From Geosiphon pyriformis (lineage: Eukaryota > Glomeromycota > Glomeromycetes > Archaeosporales > Geosiphonaceae): 64,000 nt of DNA. Made by a program: the position numbers and the translations under genes. Below, piece after piece: positions 52,260-63,526 of the stretch. Under the pieces are notes generated by a model. That model did not search any database. It worked only from the letters and a program-made list of their open reading frames with translations, and was not told where the DNA came from. The stretch is taken from positions 480,924 to 544,923 of the forward strand of contig JAAOMT010000514.1 in NCBI GenBank assembly GCA_016748015.1, read 5' to 3'. Numbering within the stretch: position 1 is the stretch's first letter; the number at the start of each line of letters is the position of its first letter.

Positions 52260-52890
52260 ATTAGTAATTTGTTCTATGTTGTTAACTGTTATCATTTTTA
52301 TAAATCTATACAACAGTACATTTAAACAGTATTGGAAAGTGGCATATAGTTGGTATGCTGCTTTGTAATATAAGATCAGGTTGCTTTTTCCAACAAATTT
52401 TTCTACTTGTTGTATTGCTTCTTTGTTGAAAGTTTTCTGGTTGAAGTCTCCATATGGCATCTTTAAGTCTAATTGTTCACCTACTTTGTAGAACCAATAA
52501 GCTGGAGGAAGTCTTTTTTTTTATTCCTTTGTATTGTCTAGTGTCTATTCTCTTGTTTTGGGAAGATTGATTTCACAAGCTAAAGCTTCTTTGATTTCTT
52601 TCAGCTTAGAGACCAAGTATCTTCTTTTATAAACTTTTTCTCATTCCTTCATGCTTTTTTTAAGTCCTGTCTGAGATGATTTAATTTTTTTTTGTAAAAT
52701 TCTTTTCTCAAGTGGGATGTAAAGATGAGAACAGTTAGTTCTAATTAAATTCACACCCATTTCTTTTTTGTTCCTATCTTTATAGAGTATTTTTTTTCTA
52801 TCAATTGTCACTTCTATTTGAGCAGAAAATTGTTGAATTGTATCAAATAGTTGTTTTGAAAGTTGTAGAATTTGATCTGACAAATCCATG
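52260..52890 (-). pseudogene. Unidentified ORF downstream of integrase (ORF3) in element 2
   Basis: One minus-strand frame runs from MDLSDQILQLSKQLFDTIQQ (52889) to a stop at 52257, with about three internal stops (near 52641, 52558 and 52530). The product would be about 210 aa. The N-terminal half is helical and coiled-coil-like with a basic middle (KRILQKKIKSS), and the C-terminal half contains AYWFYK and a Tyr-rich helix. I recognise no family. The same frame region exists, more decayed, in copy 4 (about 45800-45940 and 46640-47070). It lies where env or accessory genes sit in some LTR elements, but no signal peptide or membrane segment is convincing. Confidence 0.5.
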
Positions 52891-52989
52891 TTGAAAGTTC
52901 TATCATTTCTTGCTGTTTTTCAGATGCTATATATATTTGAATTTTCTAATTTAATTTGCTACATATTGTCTATATTTTGATGACAATGA

Positions 52990-54250
52990 TTGGTTCCAGA
53001 TCTTATGATATATCTTTTGGTCTGATTAATGAAATTTGTGTTCTTAGCTGAGGTACTGATAATGATAATTTCTGTTTTGCATGATAAATTTTTAACCATT
53101 TTCTATGTGCTACTTTTTTTAAAATTCTGTTTTCCAATCGTAATTTGTAAGCTCTATTTCTTAAAACTTTGTGTATGTGAAATAGACTATTCCACTTTGG
53201 GTCAAATTTTCTGCTCCATTGTTTTTCTGCTTTTATATGATGTAATAGTACTTGGTCTCCAATCTTAAATTCTATTGGTTGTTTGAGTAGATAATTATCA
53301 TGTCTTTCTTTTTGTCATTCTTGAGCATTACTAATATTGTCAGCTGCTATTTTATGATTGTTTTCTAACGTTTCTATTAGCTGGTACATTCTTTGGCATA
53401 AGGTATCTTCAAAATTTTCTTCATTGATAGTTTTTGTTGGATAGAACACTATTTTTTGTTCAATAGATAACATTGTTTTTCTTCCATAGACTAATTCAAA
53501 TGGTGTAAATTATGTTGTATTTTGCTTTAATGTTCAATATGCAAAGAGTACTGAAGATATGAATAAGTCCCATTCTTGTTTGTTTTCGTAATTTATTTTT
53601 GCTAATGCTTCACATAATGTTCTATTAAACTGTTCTACCAGTCCATTTGTTTGTGAGTAATATGGTAATGATAGAAGTCATTTTATACCAAAACATTGAC
53701 TCAATTCAGTTAATGTAGTATTGACAAAATATGTTTCTTGGTCTGACAATAGTTTTTTCAGGCATCCATGTCTGCATATTAAATCTTGGTGTACAAATTT
53801 GGCTACTGTTTTGGCATCAGCTACTTGAATTGCTCTGGTTTCTGGCCATTTTGTAAGATAGTTTATGGCTACTGTGATATAACAATTTTCTTTGGATGTA
53901 ATTAAGAAAAAACCAACCAAATCAATCCTAATTCTATCAAATGGATTTTTAATTGGAATGAGTCAAAGTGGTTCTATTATTCTGGCTTCTCCTCTTCACT
54001 GGCATGAGTTACAACTAAGAACATATTCGAAGATATTCTTATACATTGTAGGCCAATAGTATAGATTTGTTGTTTTTTTCAGAGTCGCATCTTTGTTGAA
54101 GTGTTTTGCAGTTGGGTTGGAATACATATTATATAATATAGCTTTTTTTTTACTGTTCTTGATCAATCGTTGTAAGGTGGTGTGGTTTCATCATTCTCAA
54201 TGATAGAGTTGGCCATTTTGAATAAAGTAATTTTGTGCTTGTTTTTGTAT
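52990..54250 (-). pseudogene. Integrase of element 2
   Basis: Retroviral-type integrase. A CX2C pair (SCNSCQ near 54010) remains from the HHCC finger. The catalytic core is open at 53920-53678: VAINYLTKWPE, where the first catalytic Asp is Asn (compare the usual DYxTKW), then LLSDQETYF with the second Asp intact. The region to about 53000 gives the third core block (NTTFTPFELVYGR-like) and a C-terminal domain with DQVLLHH. Several stops and frame changes make it inactive. By family role it inserts the cDNA. Confidence 0.82.
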
Positions 54251-54299
54251 AGTATTTTGTTCCTGTTAAGATAATATCTCCTTGAAACATAGTGTTGAT

Positions 54300-55794
54300 A
54301 GGTATTGATGTAATTGCTAATAAGTAAGTGTATTCATGGGTTTGAGATTAGGTTTGTGGTATTCTCGATAAACTGTTGGCATTGGTGTTCTTAGATCCTT
54401 CCTTGTAATAAACTTTGAGTGAAAATTGTTACAGATAAGTACTCCATCTTACATATTTTCCTTCCAGCTGTGAGTTATTGAGTAACCAGATGAGTTTTTT
54501 ATGATTGGTATATAGATCAAATAGTTGCCTGAGGTAGTGTTTTCATGTTTGTATGGCCCAATAAATGGTGAGGCATTCTAAATCTGTTGTGTTATATATT
54601 TTTTCTGCTGGGCTAGTACTGTAACTGGCCTAAACAATTGGATATTCTCTTCTCTCTGGTCCTATTTGTGATAATACAGTTTCTAGTGCATTTTTTGATG
54701 CATCTGTAGTGACAATAAATTGTTTGGTAAAGTCAGGATAAATCAGTATTAGAGATGTGATTAATTGCTGTTTAAGATAGTCAAAGGCCTTTTGTTGCTC
54801 TTCTTTCTATAGGTACAACACATATTTTAACAACAAGTAATGAAGGGGTTTTGTGATAGTTGAGAATTTTTTGACAAAATTGGTAGTAGTATCCAGCCAG
54901 TTCTAAAAATCCTCATAGCTCTCATAGATTGATTGGGGCTGGAAAATCCTTAACCTTTTGAATTTTGTCTGAATCGGGTTTTACTCTATCTTTGCCAATC
55001 ACATGTCTTAAGAATTTCAGTTCAGTTTTTCTGAAGAAGCATTTATCAGGATTAAGTTTCAATTCAGCATCTTGAAGGCATTCAAAGACTTGTTGCAAGT
55101 GGAGCAAATGTTCATCGAATGTTTCTGAGAAGACATTAGTATTATCCAAGTATACTATGACTGATTTCCACAAGATTTTTTTATATATGACATCTATGAG
55201 ACATTGGAATGTAGTGAGAGCATTGCACAGTTCAAAAGACATTATGTTGAATTCAAAATTTCTATTTCAGGTGGTGAATGCCATTTTTTTTTTGTCTTTC
55301 AGGTCTATTTTGACTTGTTAATATCCACTGGCTAAATCTAGTGACAAGAATCATTTCTTTTTTCCTAAGTTGTCTAGAATTTCTTGGATAAAAGAAGTGA
55401 AATAGCTATTTCCTCAGGTAACACTATTTAATTTCCAGTAATCCACACAAAATTGTATCTTTCCATTCTTCTTTGTGACTAAGACCACTGAAGAAAACCA
55501 AGTGCTTAATGATTCTTTAATCAGCCCATTGTTAAGCATTTATTGTATTTCCTGCTTAATCAAATTATCTCTAAATGGGAGTACTTGATAAGCTCGCTGC
55601 TTAATAGGTCGAGCATCTCCAGTGTCAATTTGGTGTTTCACAATGTCGGTGCATCTGAACTCATTTTTGCTGGCAAAAACATTGGCATATTGGTTCAATA
55701 GAATCTTAAATTGCATTTGCTGTAAAGTGCTCAGGTTTCCCAAATTGAGTTTATTGATTTCTTCTAGTATGAACAAGTAACTTTTCTTTGGCAA
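54300..55794 (-). pseudogene. Reverse transcriptase / RNase H of element 2
   Basis: Ty3/gypsy-type RT. The block at 55794-55540 has NVFASKNEF, VKHQIDTGDARPIKQRAY, the usual opening of gypsy RTs. Motif A LSLDLASGY near 55340 is intact. The block 55242-54922 has FELCNALTTFQ, VIVYLDNTNVF (the active-site YLDD changed to YLDN), LKLNPDKC and FLRHVIGKD. RNase H remnants follow (ERREYPIV near 54650, then YYKEGSKNTNANSLSRIP near 54380). The RT frame is the same as that of the upstream dUTPase, with stops. Confidence 0.88.
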
Positions 55795-56082
55795 GTTCTA
55801 TACTTGTGAGATAATGTCACAAAACAAAAACAATTAAGTGAAATCTGGAATGGGTTAGGGTTTTTCTGAATTCTGAATATCTGAAGATATAGAACCAATG
55901 AGAGTTCCTTCAGGAATTTTGATAATGTCTTTGGTTAGATTATGGATAGGAATTTTAAAGTGTTTATAAGCTTTGGCTGGTACATACAGGTTAGCAATAT
56001 TGGTTAATGAACAGATCTCGGGATTGGCTTCAAAGACTAATGCTTGGTTTTGAATCTTTTGGTCGACTTTGAGAATATACTG

Positions 56083-56679
56083 CTAATAAAAAAGAATGGA
56101 AATAATGGTGTTAGTGTAGATAAGTTTTATCTGATCACTATTTTCCTTCATAAAATTGATCATTATGTTCCCTTTTCTACTTGAGCCAAACCCCTTAATT
56201 CCTTGGGCAGTAAAGCCTAATTCTTCTTGGGTGGTAACTGGGGCTAGTTGAGATATTTTGATTAAAGATAAGAAAATGACTTGGGCAATCTTTTTATAAG
56301 ATTTGATCTTGTAGGATTTATCTGAATTGTTCTGTAGCATCACAATAATGTTTTCCATATATTTGGCATTAATAATTCCTTCTTTTTTGTTGATTTTTTT
56401 CTTTGCAAGGCTTGATTTAAATGCTACTTGTATCATGGTACTAACAGAAATTTCTAGTGTTATTTTGAGATCTATTTTTATCAGAGAATGTAGAGCTATA
56501 ATTATGGATGACTGTCCAAGATATCTTAAGTCAAAACCTGTATTGGTCTCATGTGCTTTTTCTGGACATATCCCTTCGTCATTATTACTATACCACTTTA
56601 ATTCTAATTTTTTGGAGAGATCAGAATACATGAGATATTGTTCTATTTTAGTAGTCTGATTTGGCTCTTGAAATAACAT
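56083..56679 (-). CDS. dUTPase domain of element 2 (retrotransposon-borne)
   Basis: Open for 198 codons. Trimeric dUTPase motifs in order: motif 1 AHETNTGFDL (Asp50); motif 2 KSSLAKK (residues 88-94, usually RSSLA); motif 3 EGIINAKY, where the catalytic Asp is Asn104 and Tyr107 is kept; motif 4 YKKIAQVIFL; motif 5 GFGSSRK. A dUTPase would hydrolyse dUTP and limit uracil in the element cDNA. It lies between the protease/Cys-rich part and RT and shares the RT frame. The Asn104 and Lys88 changes make it probably inactive although the frame is unbroken. Its first Met is only the first Met of an open stretch within a longer polyprotein, and a Cys-rich motif (CDHCLIPCHFQYCDEC) sits just upstream near 56800. 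Confidence 0.85.
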   Translation of the reverse strand: MLFQEPNQTTKIEQYLMYSDLSKKLELKWYSNNDEGICPEKAHETNTGFDLRYLGQSSIIIALHSLIKIDLKITLEISVSTMIQVAFKSSLAKKKINKKEGIINAKYMENIIVMLQNNSDKSYKIKSYKKIAQVIFLSLIKISQLAPVTTQEELGFTAQGIKGFGSSRKGNIMINFMKENSDQIKLIYTNTIISILFY

Positions 56680-57480
56680 GTCTTTAGTGAGTAATTCCTT
56701 TTTTTCCTTGGGCTCAGGTAATTCAGTGATTGGATATAAGATTCTGGAAGATGAGTTGAATATGAGATTACACTCATCGCAGTATTGGAAATGACAAGGA
56801 ATTAAGCAGTGATCGCATAGTTTGATATTTAGATCAGCTAAACACTGTTCTTGCTCTTCTCAGATCAGGGCCAATTCTTAATATCAGTTTTAAAATGTGT
56901 CAGAGTTATCTGTAATGAAATCATCTGCAGAGTAGTCAGGTCTATTATATTTGGACATCCAAGAGTTGTTCTTGATTTCTTATATTTCTTCAAATATGAC
57001 ATTTTTGGCTTTGGTGCTTGCCATTCTCCAAATTTTGTGATCATTATATGGATAAACCATTTAGCCTATTGAGTGCTTGTTTCCAAGCGTCTTTGATGGG
57101 AGTTCTCTTTCATATTCAATCATTGATTAATATGGTGTACTAACAAGCCTTGTTGCATGTTCTTTTTCTGTCAGGCACATCATTCCAAAGTCCTTCATTG
57201 GGCAGGATCTCACCACATACAAGGCACGGTGTATTGTCTCACTTGCCTTGTCGTTTTGGTCATCCAAATCTTTTCAGTAAATAAGATCTGCAGTAGTATT
57301 TGGTGGTGATAGGCCATTCTTTATTGTCTCTGATACATGTATCCATAGTGGATAGTTTCTTTTCACAATTGACACATATTAGTCTTAGAGATTGGTAAAA
57401 TAGGTTTCTTTGGTTTGAGATTACATATTCTAGTGATGACAATTAGGGTTCTTTTTCGGCTCTGCCTTTTTTTTTTTCTT
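56680..57480 (-). pseudogene. Cys-rich region between protease and dUTPase of element 2
   Basis: The minus-strand frame near 57370-57190 reads CVNCEKKLSTM ... CLVCGEILPNEG, with a Cys-pair pattern. It aligns with CKNCHKKLSSM ... CLNCRDMLPEEC in the plus-strand element at 63660-63850. A second Cys cluster (CDHCLIPCHFQYCDEC) lies near 56800 just before the dUTPase. The reading frame changes between the two clusters near 56900. Function is unknown; the spacing suggests zinc binding. Confidence 0.55.
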
Positions 57481-57489
57481 CCCAGGTTG

Positions 57490-58110
57490 GTGATGGGAGT
57501 AGTTCAGTTTGATAATCGTCTGCCCATGAAACCTAATAGATCTCAATGGTCAGTGGTAGTAGTGCATCTTTGAATTCAATAAGGGGTTTCTTGGTATGTT
57601 GGGTTTCAAAGTGTCTGCACATAACTGGAACTCAGGCATGTCATCCATTAAAGGTGATTTGTAATTCCTGTGTGTTTTAGTCCAGAATAATATTGGCTTT
57701 TGACAACCAATCATTTCCTACCAGAGCTTAATATTAAGTAGCTTCTATAATGAGTACTTTGGTAGAGATCTGGATTCCATTAATCTCAAAGGAGAAGTTG
57801 TCAATTTCTCCTATGGGGGTTTTTGTGTTTCTATCCACTATAATGATCTGGATGGTAGTGGCATGATCTACTCAGTGATCTAGTTGGTCCATGAACTGCT
57901 TCGTAATTATGCTACTGGCTAATCCACTATTCAGGATTAATTTAATGTTTATTCCTCCAACTCTGGTATCAGTATATAAAACTGTTATTGGTTTATCCTG
58001 ATTGATGGCTGCTCCACTAAAAAGGCTATGAGTGTTCAAATTATTGATGTCAAAAGGAAATATGACAGCTAGAGTAGTGTCTTTGATAATAATGGCTGGT
58101 GGAATATTAC
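57490..58110 (-). pseudogene. Retropepsin-type aspartic protease of element 2
   Basis: The frame near 57940-57650 reads IKLILNSGLASSIITKQFMDQL, then PIGEIDNFSF and ALVGNDWLSKAN. This is the protease of this gypsy group, but the active-site triad reads NSG instead of D(S/T)G, so it cannot be catalytic. Internal stops replace Trp and Gln positions kept in the plus-strand copy (for example NWETQEL there, a stop plus NTQEL here). The protease would have processed the gag-pol polyprotein. Confidence 0.78.
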
Positions 58111-58249
58111 TTTTTGTTGGCTTAAAAAGTTAAGAGATTGGTTTTATATCCCTTTCTTCCACAGATGTAGATTTATCAAAACCCTGGTTTTCCATAAAAC
58201 TGAGGTAAAAAGCTTGATTTGAGTATCCAGTTGGTGCTGGTCAAAATTG

Positions 58250-59987
58250 GGCAGGACTATGAAGGATTGGTCGAAACAGTCCATTGTTAGTTTGCATCTG
58301 ATTGTTGTTGAGATTCCTCCATCTCTGATTATAGTCTATGGCTTAAGATCTGGGCTGGTTGTAAAGGGAAGTTTAATAGTGAGGAATTGCTTGTGTCATT
58401 GGTGATAGTTGATAATAATTCCAGGACAGTGGTTGAGTATATGGGACTTGTTGTGTGTACTGGAGTGGTTGATTTTGAGGTATGAAATATTGAGATATTA
58501 TGTTTTGTTAATATCTTGGTTGCTGGTATTGGTTTCTTTGAGTTTGGTCTATTATTTTCTTTCTGCAGTCATGAGCAATGTGTTCAGATTTCTGGCAGTA
58601 GTAACAGTTGTGGAGATCAGATCTCTAAGGTTGTTGCTGTTGCTAATGGTTCTGTTGCTGTGAGTATCTGCTGTTGTTGTTATTTTCTCTTTGTTGTGGT
58701 GGTTGGTAAGTTCCTGTAGTTCCGGCTAAGAATCCCTTAATTTTCTGAGTTAATTTCTCACTTAATTGAGTTATCTTTGCATCAATGTCAGAGGTTTCAT
58801 TGATGGCTAAATTTATAACTTGGGTATGGTTCACTTCTTGTTCTGTAAATTCAAAATCATGAGTGAGAATGACTGCTTCTTGTAAGTTTGTTGGATGGTG
58901 AAGTCATATGGATTTTAAGAGACTGCTTTTTAGTCCTTTAATGAATTGATTGAGGACTTGCATGGTGGTATAATAATTCTGCTCAATGGCTAGAATTTGT
59001 CAAAGGACCTAATTGAATCTTTTGAAATAAGTAGTTACTGCTTCATGGTCATTTTGTTTTATTATACTGAATTGATTTTGCAATTGGATAAGTGTATTAG
59101 GATTACAGAAGTATTACAGAAATGCGAGTTTAAACTCTGTAAAAGAGATAGGTTTCTCTGCAAGGCTCTGGTATTACGAATTGGCAGTTCTAGTCAAAAA
59201 AAATAGTAGTGCCTAAATTGTGTAGTCATCATTCCAATTATTAACAGTAATTGCTTTCTCAGCATCCATGATCCAAGAATATGCATTATTTTCTTCACCA
59301 AAGAATTTCTCCAATTTAGCAATATCCCAGTAAGCCATGATCCAGTTAATGGGTGAAGTGTTACTGGTTACATTTAAGGGGATTGGTGTCCATGTATTTG
59401 AGTATTCTCTGGGTGCTAATGCTAATTGTTTCTCTTTGTTGCTTGAACCAATAGGTTGTAAGATAGCTGTTTCTTCCATCAGAAGAGATATTGATTCTGC
59501 TGGGTTTTGTGCTGGTGGTTGTTCCCAAGTTGACATGTTTCCTTCTGTTTAATTGGCTGTTGAGATAAAATTTCCAAACAGTGATTTGTATTCTCCTAGT
59601 GATTTGGTCCAACTTTGTTGACCCCAAGAGTGTGGATTTTTAGGAGTTTATGGTGTTTCCAACTGGGTTTCCAGAGGTGGATTGAATACAATTCTACTTT
59701 GGGGTGTCTGATGATATGATGGAGTTGTTGGGGAGAGAAACTTTGGTTTTTTGTTGACCATAGACTTATCTTGGACAGTTGTGAGATTATTGGATCCATA
59801 CTCATATTTTTCCAAATCAGATTCTACTGGTTGTTATACTTAAAAGAATTGTTTTGTCACATAGTGTTTAATGTCTGTATTGACTATATGTAGAGTTTTA
59901 GCAATTGCTCGAGTAGTAGTAGTTGTTAAGTACTCTAGTAAGCTTTGATGAATTTGTTTTTCAAGTTTTCCTGTATTAGTTGTACGG
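58250..59987 (-). pseudogene. Gag of element 2
   Basis: Gag is in the same frame as the protease: 59536-59213 has IAKLEKFFGEENNAYSWIMDAEKAI, 58834-58643 has the NLAINETSDIDAKITQLSEK helix and a Gln/Asn-rich linker, and the CCHC knuckle CYYCQKSEHIAHDC (near 58590) is complete. N-terminal sequence reads EKQIHQSLLEYLTTT near 59940 and has no start codon before 59988, where the LTR of the plus-strand element begins. The true 5' end is therefore missing here. Confidence 0.75.
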
Positions 59988-60973
59988 TGTTATCAGACAA
60001 AATTAGAAATATTGTTTAGCATGAAATTATCATTATAAATCTTATCATTAATTAGCATATATTATCGTTTCAAATTATCACTTATTACATTAGCAAAATG
60101 TCTGAAATTATCATTTAATTAATAATCCAATTTGTACATAACACAAATGTAATTTAAGTGCAATAATCAATCATGCAATACCCCAAAATATGTAATATTT
60201 AAAAGTTCGCCAAAATTTGTAGAAATTTGCCGAAATAATTGATAGTTCACCAAAATATCTAATAGTTTGCAGAAATAACTTGTAGTTCGCCAAAATATAT
60301 CTTTAGTTCAGCGAAATTGTAGAAAAAAGCAAAGTTCAAGTTTATAGAATAGTGTTACAACAAGTTGTATAAAAGAAAAGCTTCTCTCTTTGAAAAAATA
60401 TATCTTACTTCAGATTTAATAATTAGAATCATTCTTTACACACAAAAACAAAATAAATATCAAATAAATTTGAAAAGCCAAATTCTTAAATTATTTTCCT
60501 TGAAATTAACCAATTTCTACTAACAGTTTGAAATTGATTAGCTACCAATTTCAGTAGACTGTTAAAGCACTTCCAGGCCTGGATCCAAAATGACTTCCAT
60601 AAATCATCAGTTTTACTTTTTCTTTTACATTTCTTTTATTCTCTTTCTTTTCTTATTATAAATCATTTGGGTATCCTACAGACAAGAATTCCTGTAGAAG
60701 AGTTGATTTTTACAGCAAAGTAACTACACATTTTTAGTGAGCTTCCAGACAAGCAATTTCTGGAAAAGAGTTGATATTTACTACAATGTAACTATACAAA
60801 GTAACTGGCACAGAATTGGCCATTCCACTTATAAGCCCAGCAGTTCAAATTATAGGAAATAATTTGAAGATAAATTCAGTTATTGGAGGTTCAAACACTT
60901 CCCATAATTGTGAATTAACAGCATTACAACAAACTTACAAGAGCTAAGAAGAGACCAAAAACCTCCAGTAACA
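59988..60973 (+). repeat. 5' LTR of the plus-strand gypsy-type element (element 1)
   Basis: 986 bases from TGTTATCAG to CAGTAACA. U3 contains a degenerate 20-21-base tandem repeat of about six units (60203-60322, core GTTCGCCAAAAT). A TATAAAAG box follows at 60368-60375, in the direction of the downstream gag. The final 250 bases match the minus-strand LTR at 50897-51150. It cuts the 5' part of element 2, which continues up to base 59987 on the other strand. Confidence 0.78.
60203..60322 (+). repeat. U3 tandem repeat, 20-21 bases, about six units
   Basis: Successive units keep the pattern AGTTCGCCAAAAT(n) or its transition variants (AGTTCACCAAAAT, AGTTTGCAGAAAT). They sit about 45 bases upstream of the TATAAAAG box, the place of enhancer repeats in LTR promoters. 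Confidence 0.75.
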
Positions 60974-60975
60974 TT

Positions 60976-60993
60976 TGGTGCTCTTCCACGGAA
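60976..60993 (+). other. Candidate primer-binding site of element 1
   Basis: TGGTGCTCTTCC follows the LTR end after two T's. It begins with TGG, complementary to a tRNA CCA end, and element 3 has TGGTGCTCTCTG at the same offset (48728). I cannot identify the tRNA without a tRNA set from the genome. Confidence 0.6.
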
Positions 60994-61018
60994 ACAACAC
61001 AGCAAAAACAAATTCAAA

Positions 61019-63526
61019 GTGGTGACCACACCAGACACAACAACTCTAGAGTATTACCAATCAATTTACACCCACTGCAAGCAAAGATTCAACATTCCAG
61101 ACGGAATTGAAATTGTCAAGAAATCAGTATACCAATACATTGAAAACTGCATCAACAATTATCTTTTTGGAAATTACAATATCTCAGAAGTTAGAAGCAA
61201 CTTTTACAATAATTTAGTACACTATTCACAGTTGGAAACTGAAGACCTTAACAGTGAAACACTTGCCACTTACTTTCAAGAATTAAATTTTAACATTATC
61301 AAGTACTGTGAAGAAACATATCCAGTGCAGTTTCAATACTCTATTGATTTTAAATTAGAGACAAAAACAAGCAACAAAGGCAAACAAAAATTGAAGCAAT
61401 ACTCAAAAACCACCCCAAATACCCCAATACTACCAAAAACAACTGCCAAACACTTACAAACACCTGAACAAGGAACCAGTTCAAAACTTCCACTTACTAT
61501 CACACTTTTTCCAGCTTCACTTACACAAGCACAAACACCTAATTTACCCTTAAATCGATTTGCAAGACTAGAAGATTTTACATCACCCAGAAGTTCCACC
61601 AGACAACAAAAACCCCTTCAAACTAGTTCCAATCTCCTTGACTTTCTAGCTGAAAATCAAAGTGAACACTCTGAGATAACAGCAAATGAAGAAAACGACT
61701 CTGAAATATCTGAAGAAGAATCAATAGACAGTGAAAATGAAGAAAATAAAATGACAGCATACATTGCAAAAATCCCTGAATTCAATGGAGAAGACATTGA
61801 AACCAGTCCCCAAGAATGGCTCGACCAAGTTACTAAAGCTGGAGATGCAAATGGATAGAATACTGCCAGAATGTTAAGAACAATTCCTTACTTTCTCAAA
61901 GGAACAGCAGGCGAATGGTTTGAAAACTTGACCACCCCTTTTAATGACTGGACAGCTTTCAAAACTGCCTTCTTAGAACAATTCACCAATAATAACACCT
62001 TAATCACTCTTCGAAATTGTTTTTGCAATATCAAACAAGAACTCTCTGAATCTGTTATGACTTATATTGGGAAATTCAACAAACTTCTCAGACAAATTTG
62101 CCAACTTGAAACTAATGATTATTATTCTGATGCTTAAATTTTGGATCAATTTATCACTGGTTTAAAGGATAAACTAATTAAAAAGGTTTGCCCACATGTC
62201 CCAAAAGATTTAAACTCTGTCATTCAGCATGCAAAGAGATATGAAATGGCCATAGAAGAAGCCAATTGTACAAAACTTGTGAACTTAGCCATTGGAGAAA
62301 CCAGCTTAGCAGCTGAAGAGAAAATTGACCAACTTGCAAAAAAAGTTGAAAACTATTTTACCAACCAACAACAACAGCAACCCCAAAGATATCAACCACC
62401 CCAAAGACAGAATCAAAACAACTTCACATCACCCTCTAATAACCAGCCTCAGAGTTGCCATTACTATGGAATTCCTGGCCACTGGAAAAAAGATTGCAGA
62501 AAGCTACAACAAGACCAACAAAATAGGAGTAATCAACATTACCCTCCACCACAGCAATTTTATTATCAACCACCACCACCAGCTTACTATCCACAAAAAC
62601 CCCAATATCAAAGTAACTATTATCAGCCTGCCCTACAGCCAATCCAACAGCAATACCAACAACCATCCACTCAACATTATCAAGTGTCTGCTCAAAGATT
62701 AATCCTGCAAAATCAATTTACACCACAAAACTGATACCAAGTAAACAACAATAGAATCAATTCGAATAACCAATTAGTTCTCTGAAATCCAGCTTAGCCA
62801 AGACCCACCCATTATTATACTCAACCTAGCTATCTTATAATACCTAAAGAACAGAATTTTCACTATACTGCGCTCTCAGAAGGTAGAGCTGCAGCACGAC
62901 AACAAAACCCTTCCTATACTCCTACCACAATCTCACCAGCCAGAATTGCTGAAAACACTAACCTTTCAGACATATTTCCTTTTGAGTTTGAAGCAAATAA
63001 GTCACCATTCCTGCTTAGCAATGTGGCTGCCAACAAACAAAAAGCAATTACTGCTATGTACACTAAAGCAGAAGTCAAAGGAAAGACAATTTGCTTGATC
63101 CTAAACAGTGGATCTGCCAGAAGCATCATCACCTACCAGTTAATGCAACAGTTAAAAAGAAATGTTGACCGACTAGCTCAAACAGTAATTGTTACTGCTG
63201 ATGGCATGAAAAAGACTCCAGTAGAAGAAATTGACAATTTTCCATTCACTCTTGATGGAATCACCATTCCAGTTAAAGTTTTTGTAATGGATGTGCCCCA
63301 GTATCAAGCTCTTATTGGAAATAATTGGCTTCAAAAAGCCAATGCTAATCTGAATTGGGAGACACAAGAGTTAACAATCTCCTATCAAGGACAACACACC
63401 CAAATACCTGCCACTTGTGGTACATTCAACAAACGCTCTGAAAAAGCCCCAGCTTTTGAATTCAAACCGGAAGAAGAAAAGCCCATCATTAAAACATTTA
63501 TGGCACTTGGATCAACCTCCAATTGA
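61019..63526 (+). pseudogene. Gag-protease polyprotein of element 1 (one frame, six stops)
   Basis: One frame runs 836 codons from 61019 to 63526 and continues to the window end. It is broken by stops at 61856, 62135, 62732, 62783, 62795 and 63524, with no frameshift. Gag: an N-terminal helical region, an acidic Ser/Glu-rich linker (about 61670-61750), a capsid-like region (FLKGTAGEWFENL, YIGKFNKLLRQICQLE), a Gln/Pro-rich stretch and a zinc knuckle CHYYGIPGHWKKDC whose second Cys is Tyr. Protease: LILNSGSARSIITYQLMQQL, with Asn for the catalytic Asp, then PVEEIDNFPF and ALIGNNWLQKAN. The first codon is GTG, so the real start is uncertain. Expression would have come from the LTR promoter just upstream. 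Confidence 0.85.

Noticed and set aside
60353-60973. A shorter LTR starting at TGTTACAACAAG
   Set aside because: That start would put the TATAAAAG box about 15 bases from the LTR edge and leave the tandem repeats outside U3; the start at 59988 gives a normal LTR layout.
61333-61599. 88-codon hydrophobic frame on the minus strand
   Set aside because: It lies opposite the gag frame of element 1 and arises from reversed Gln/Thr/Lys codons.
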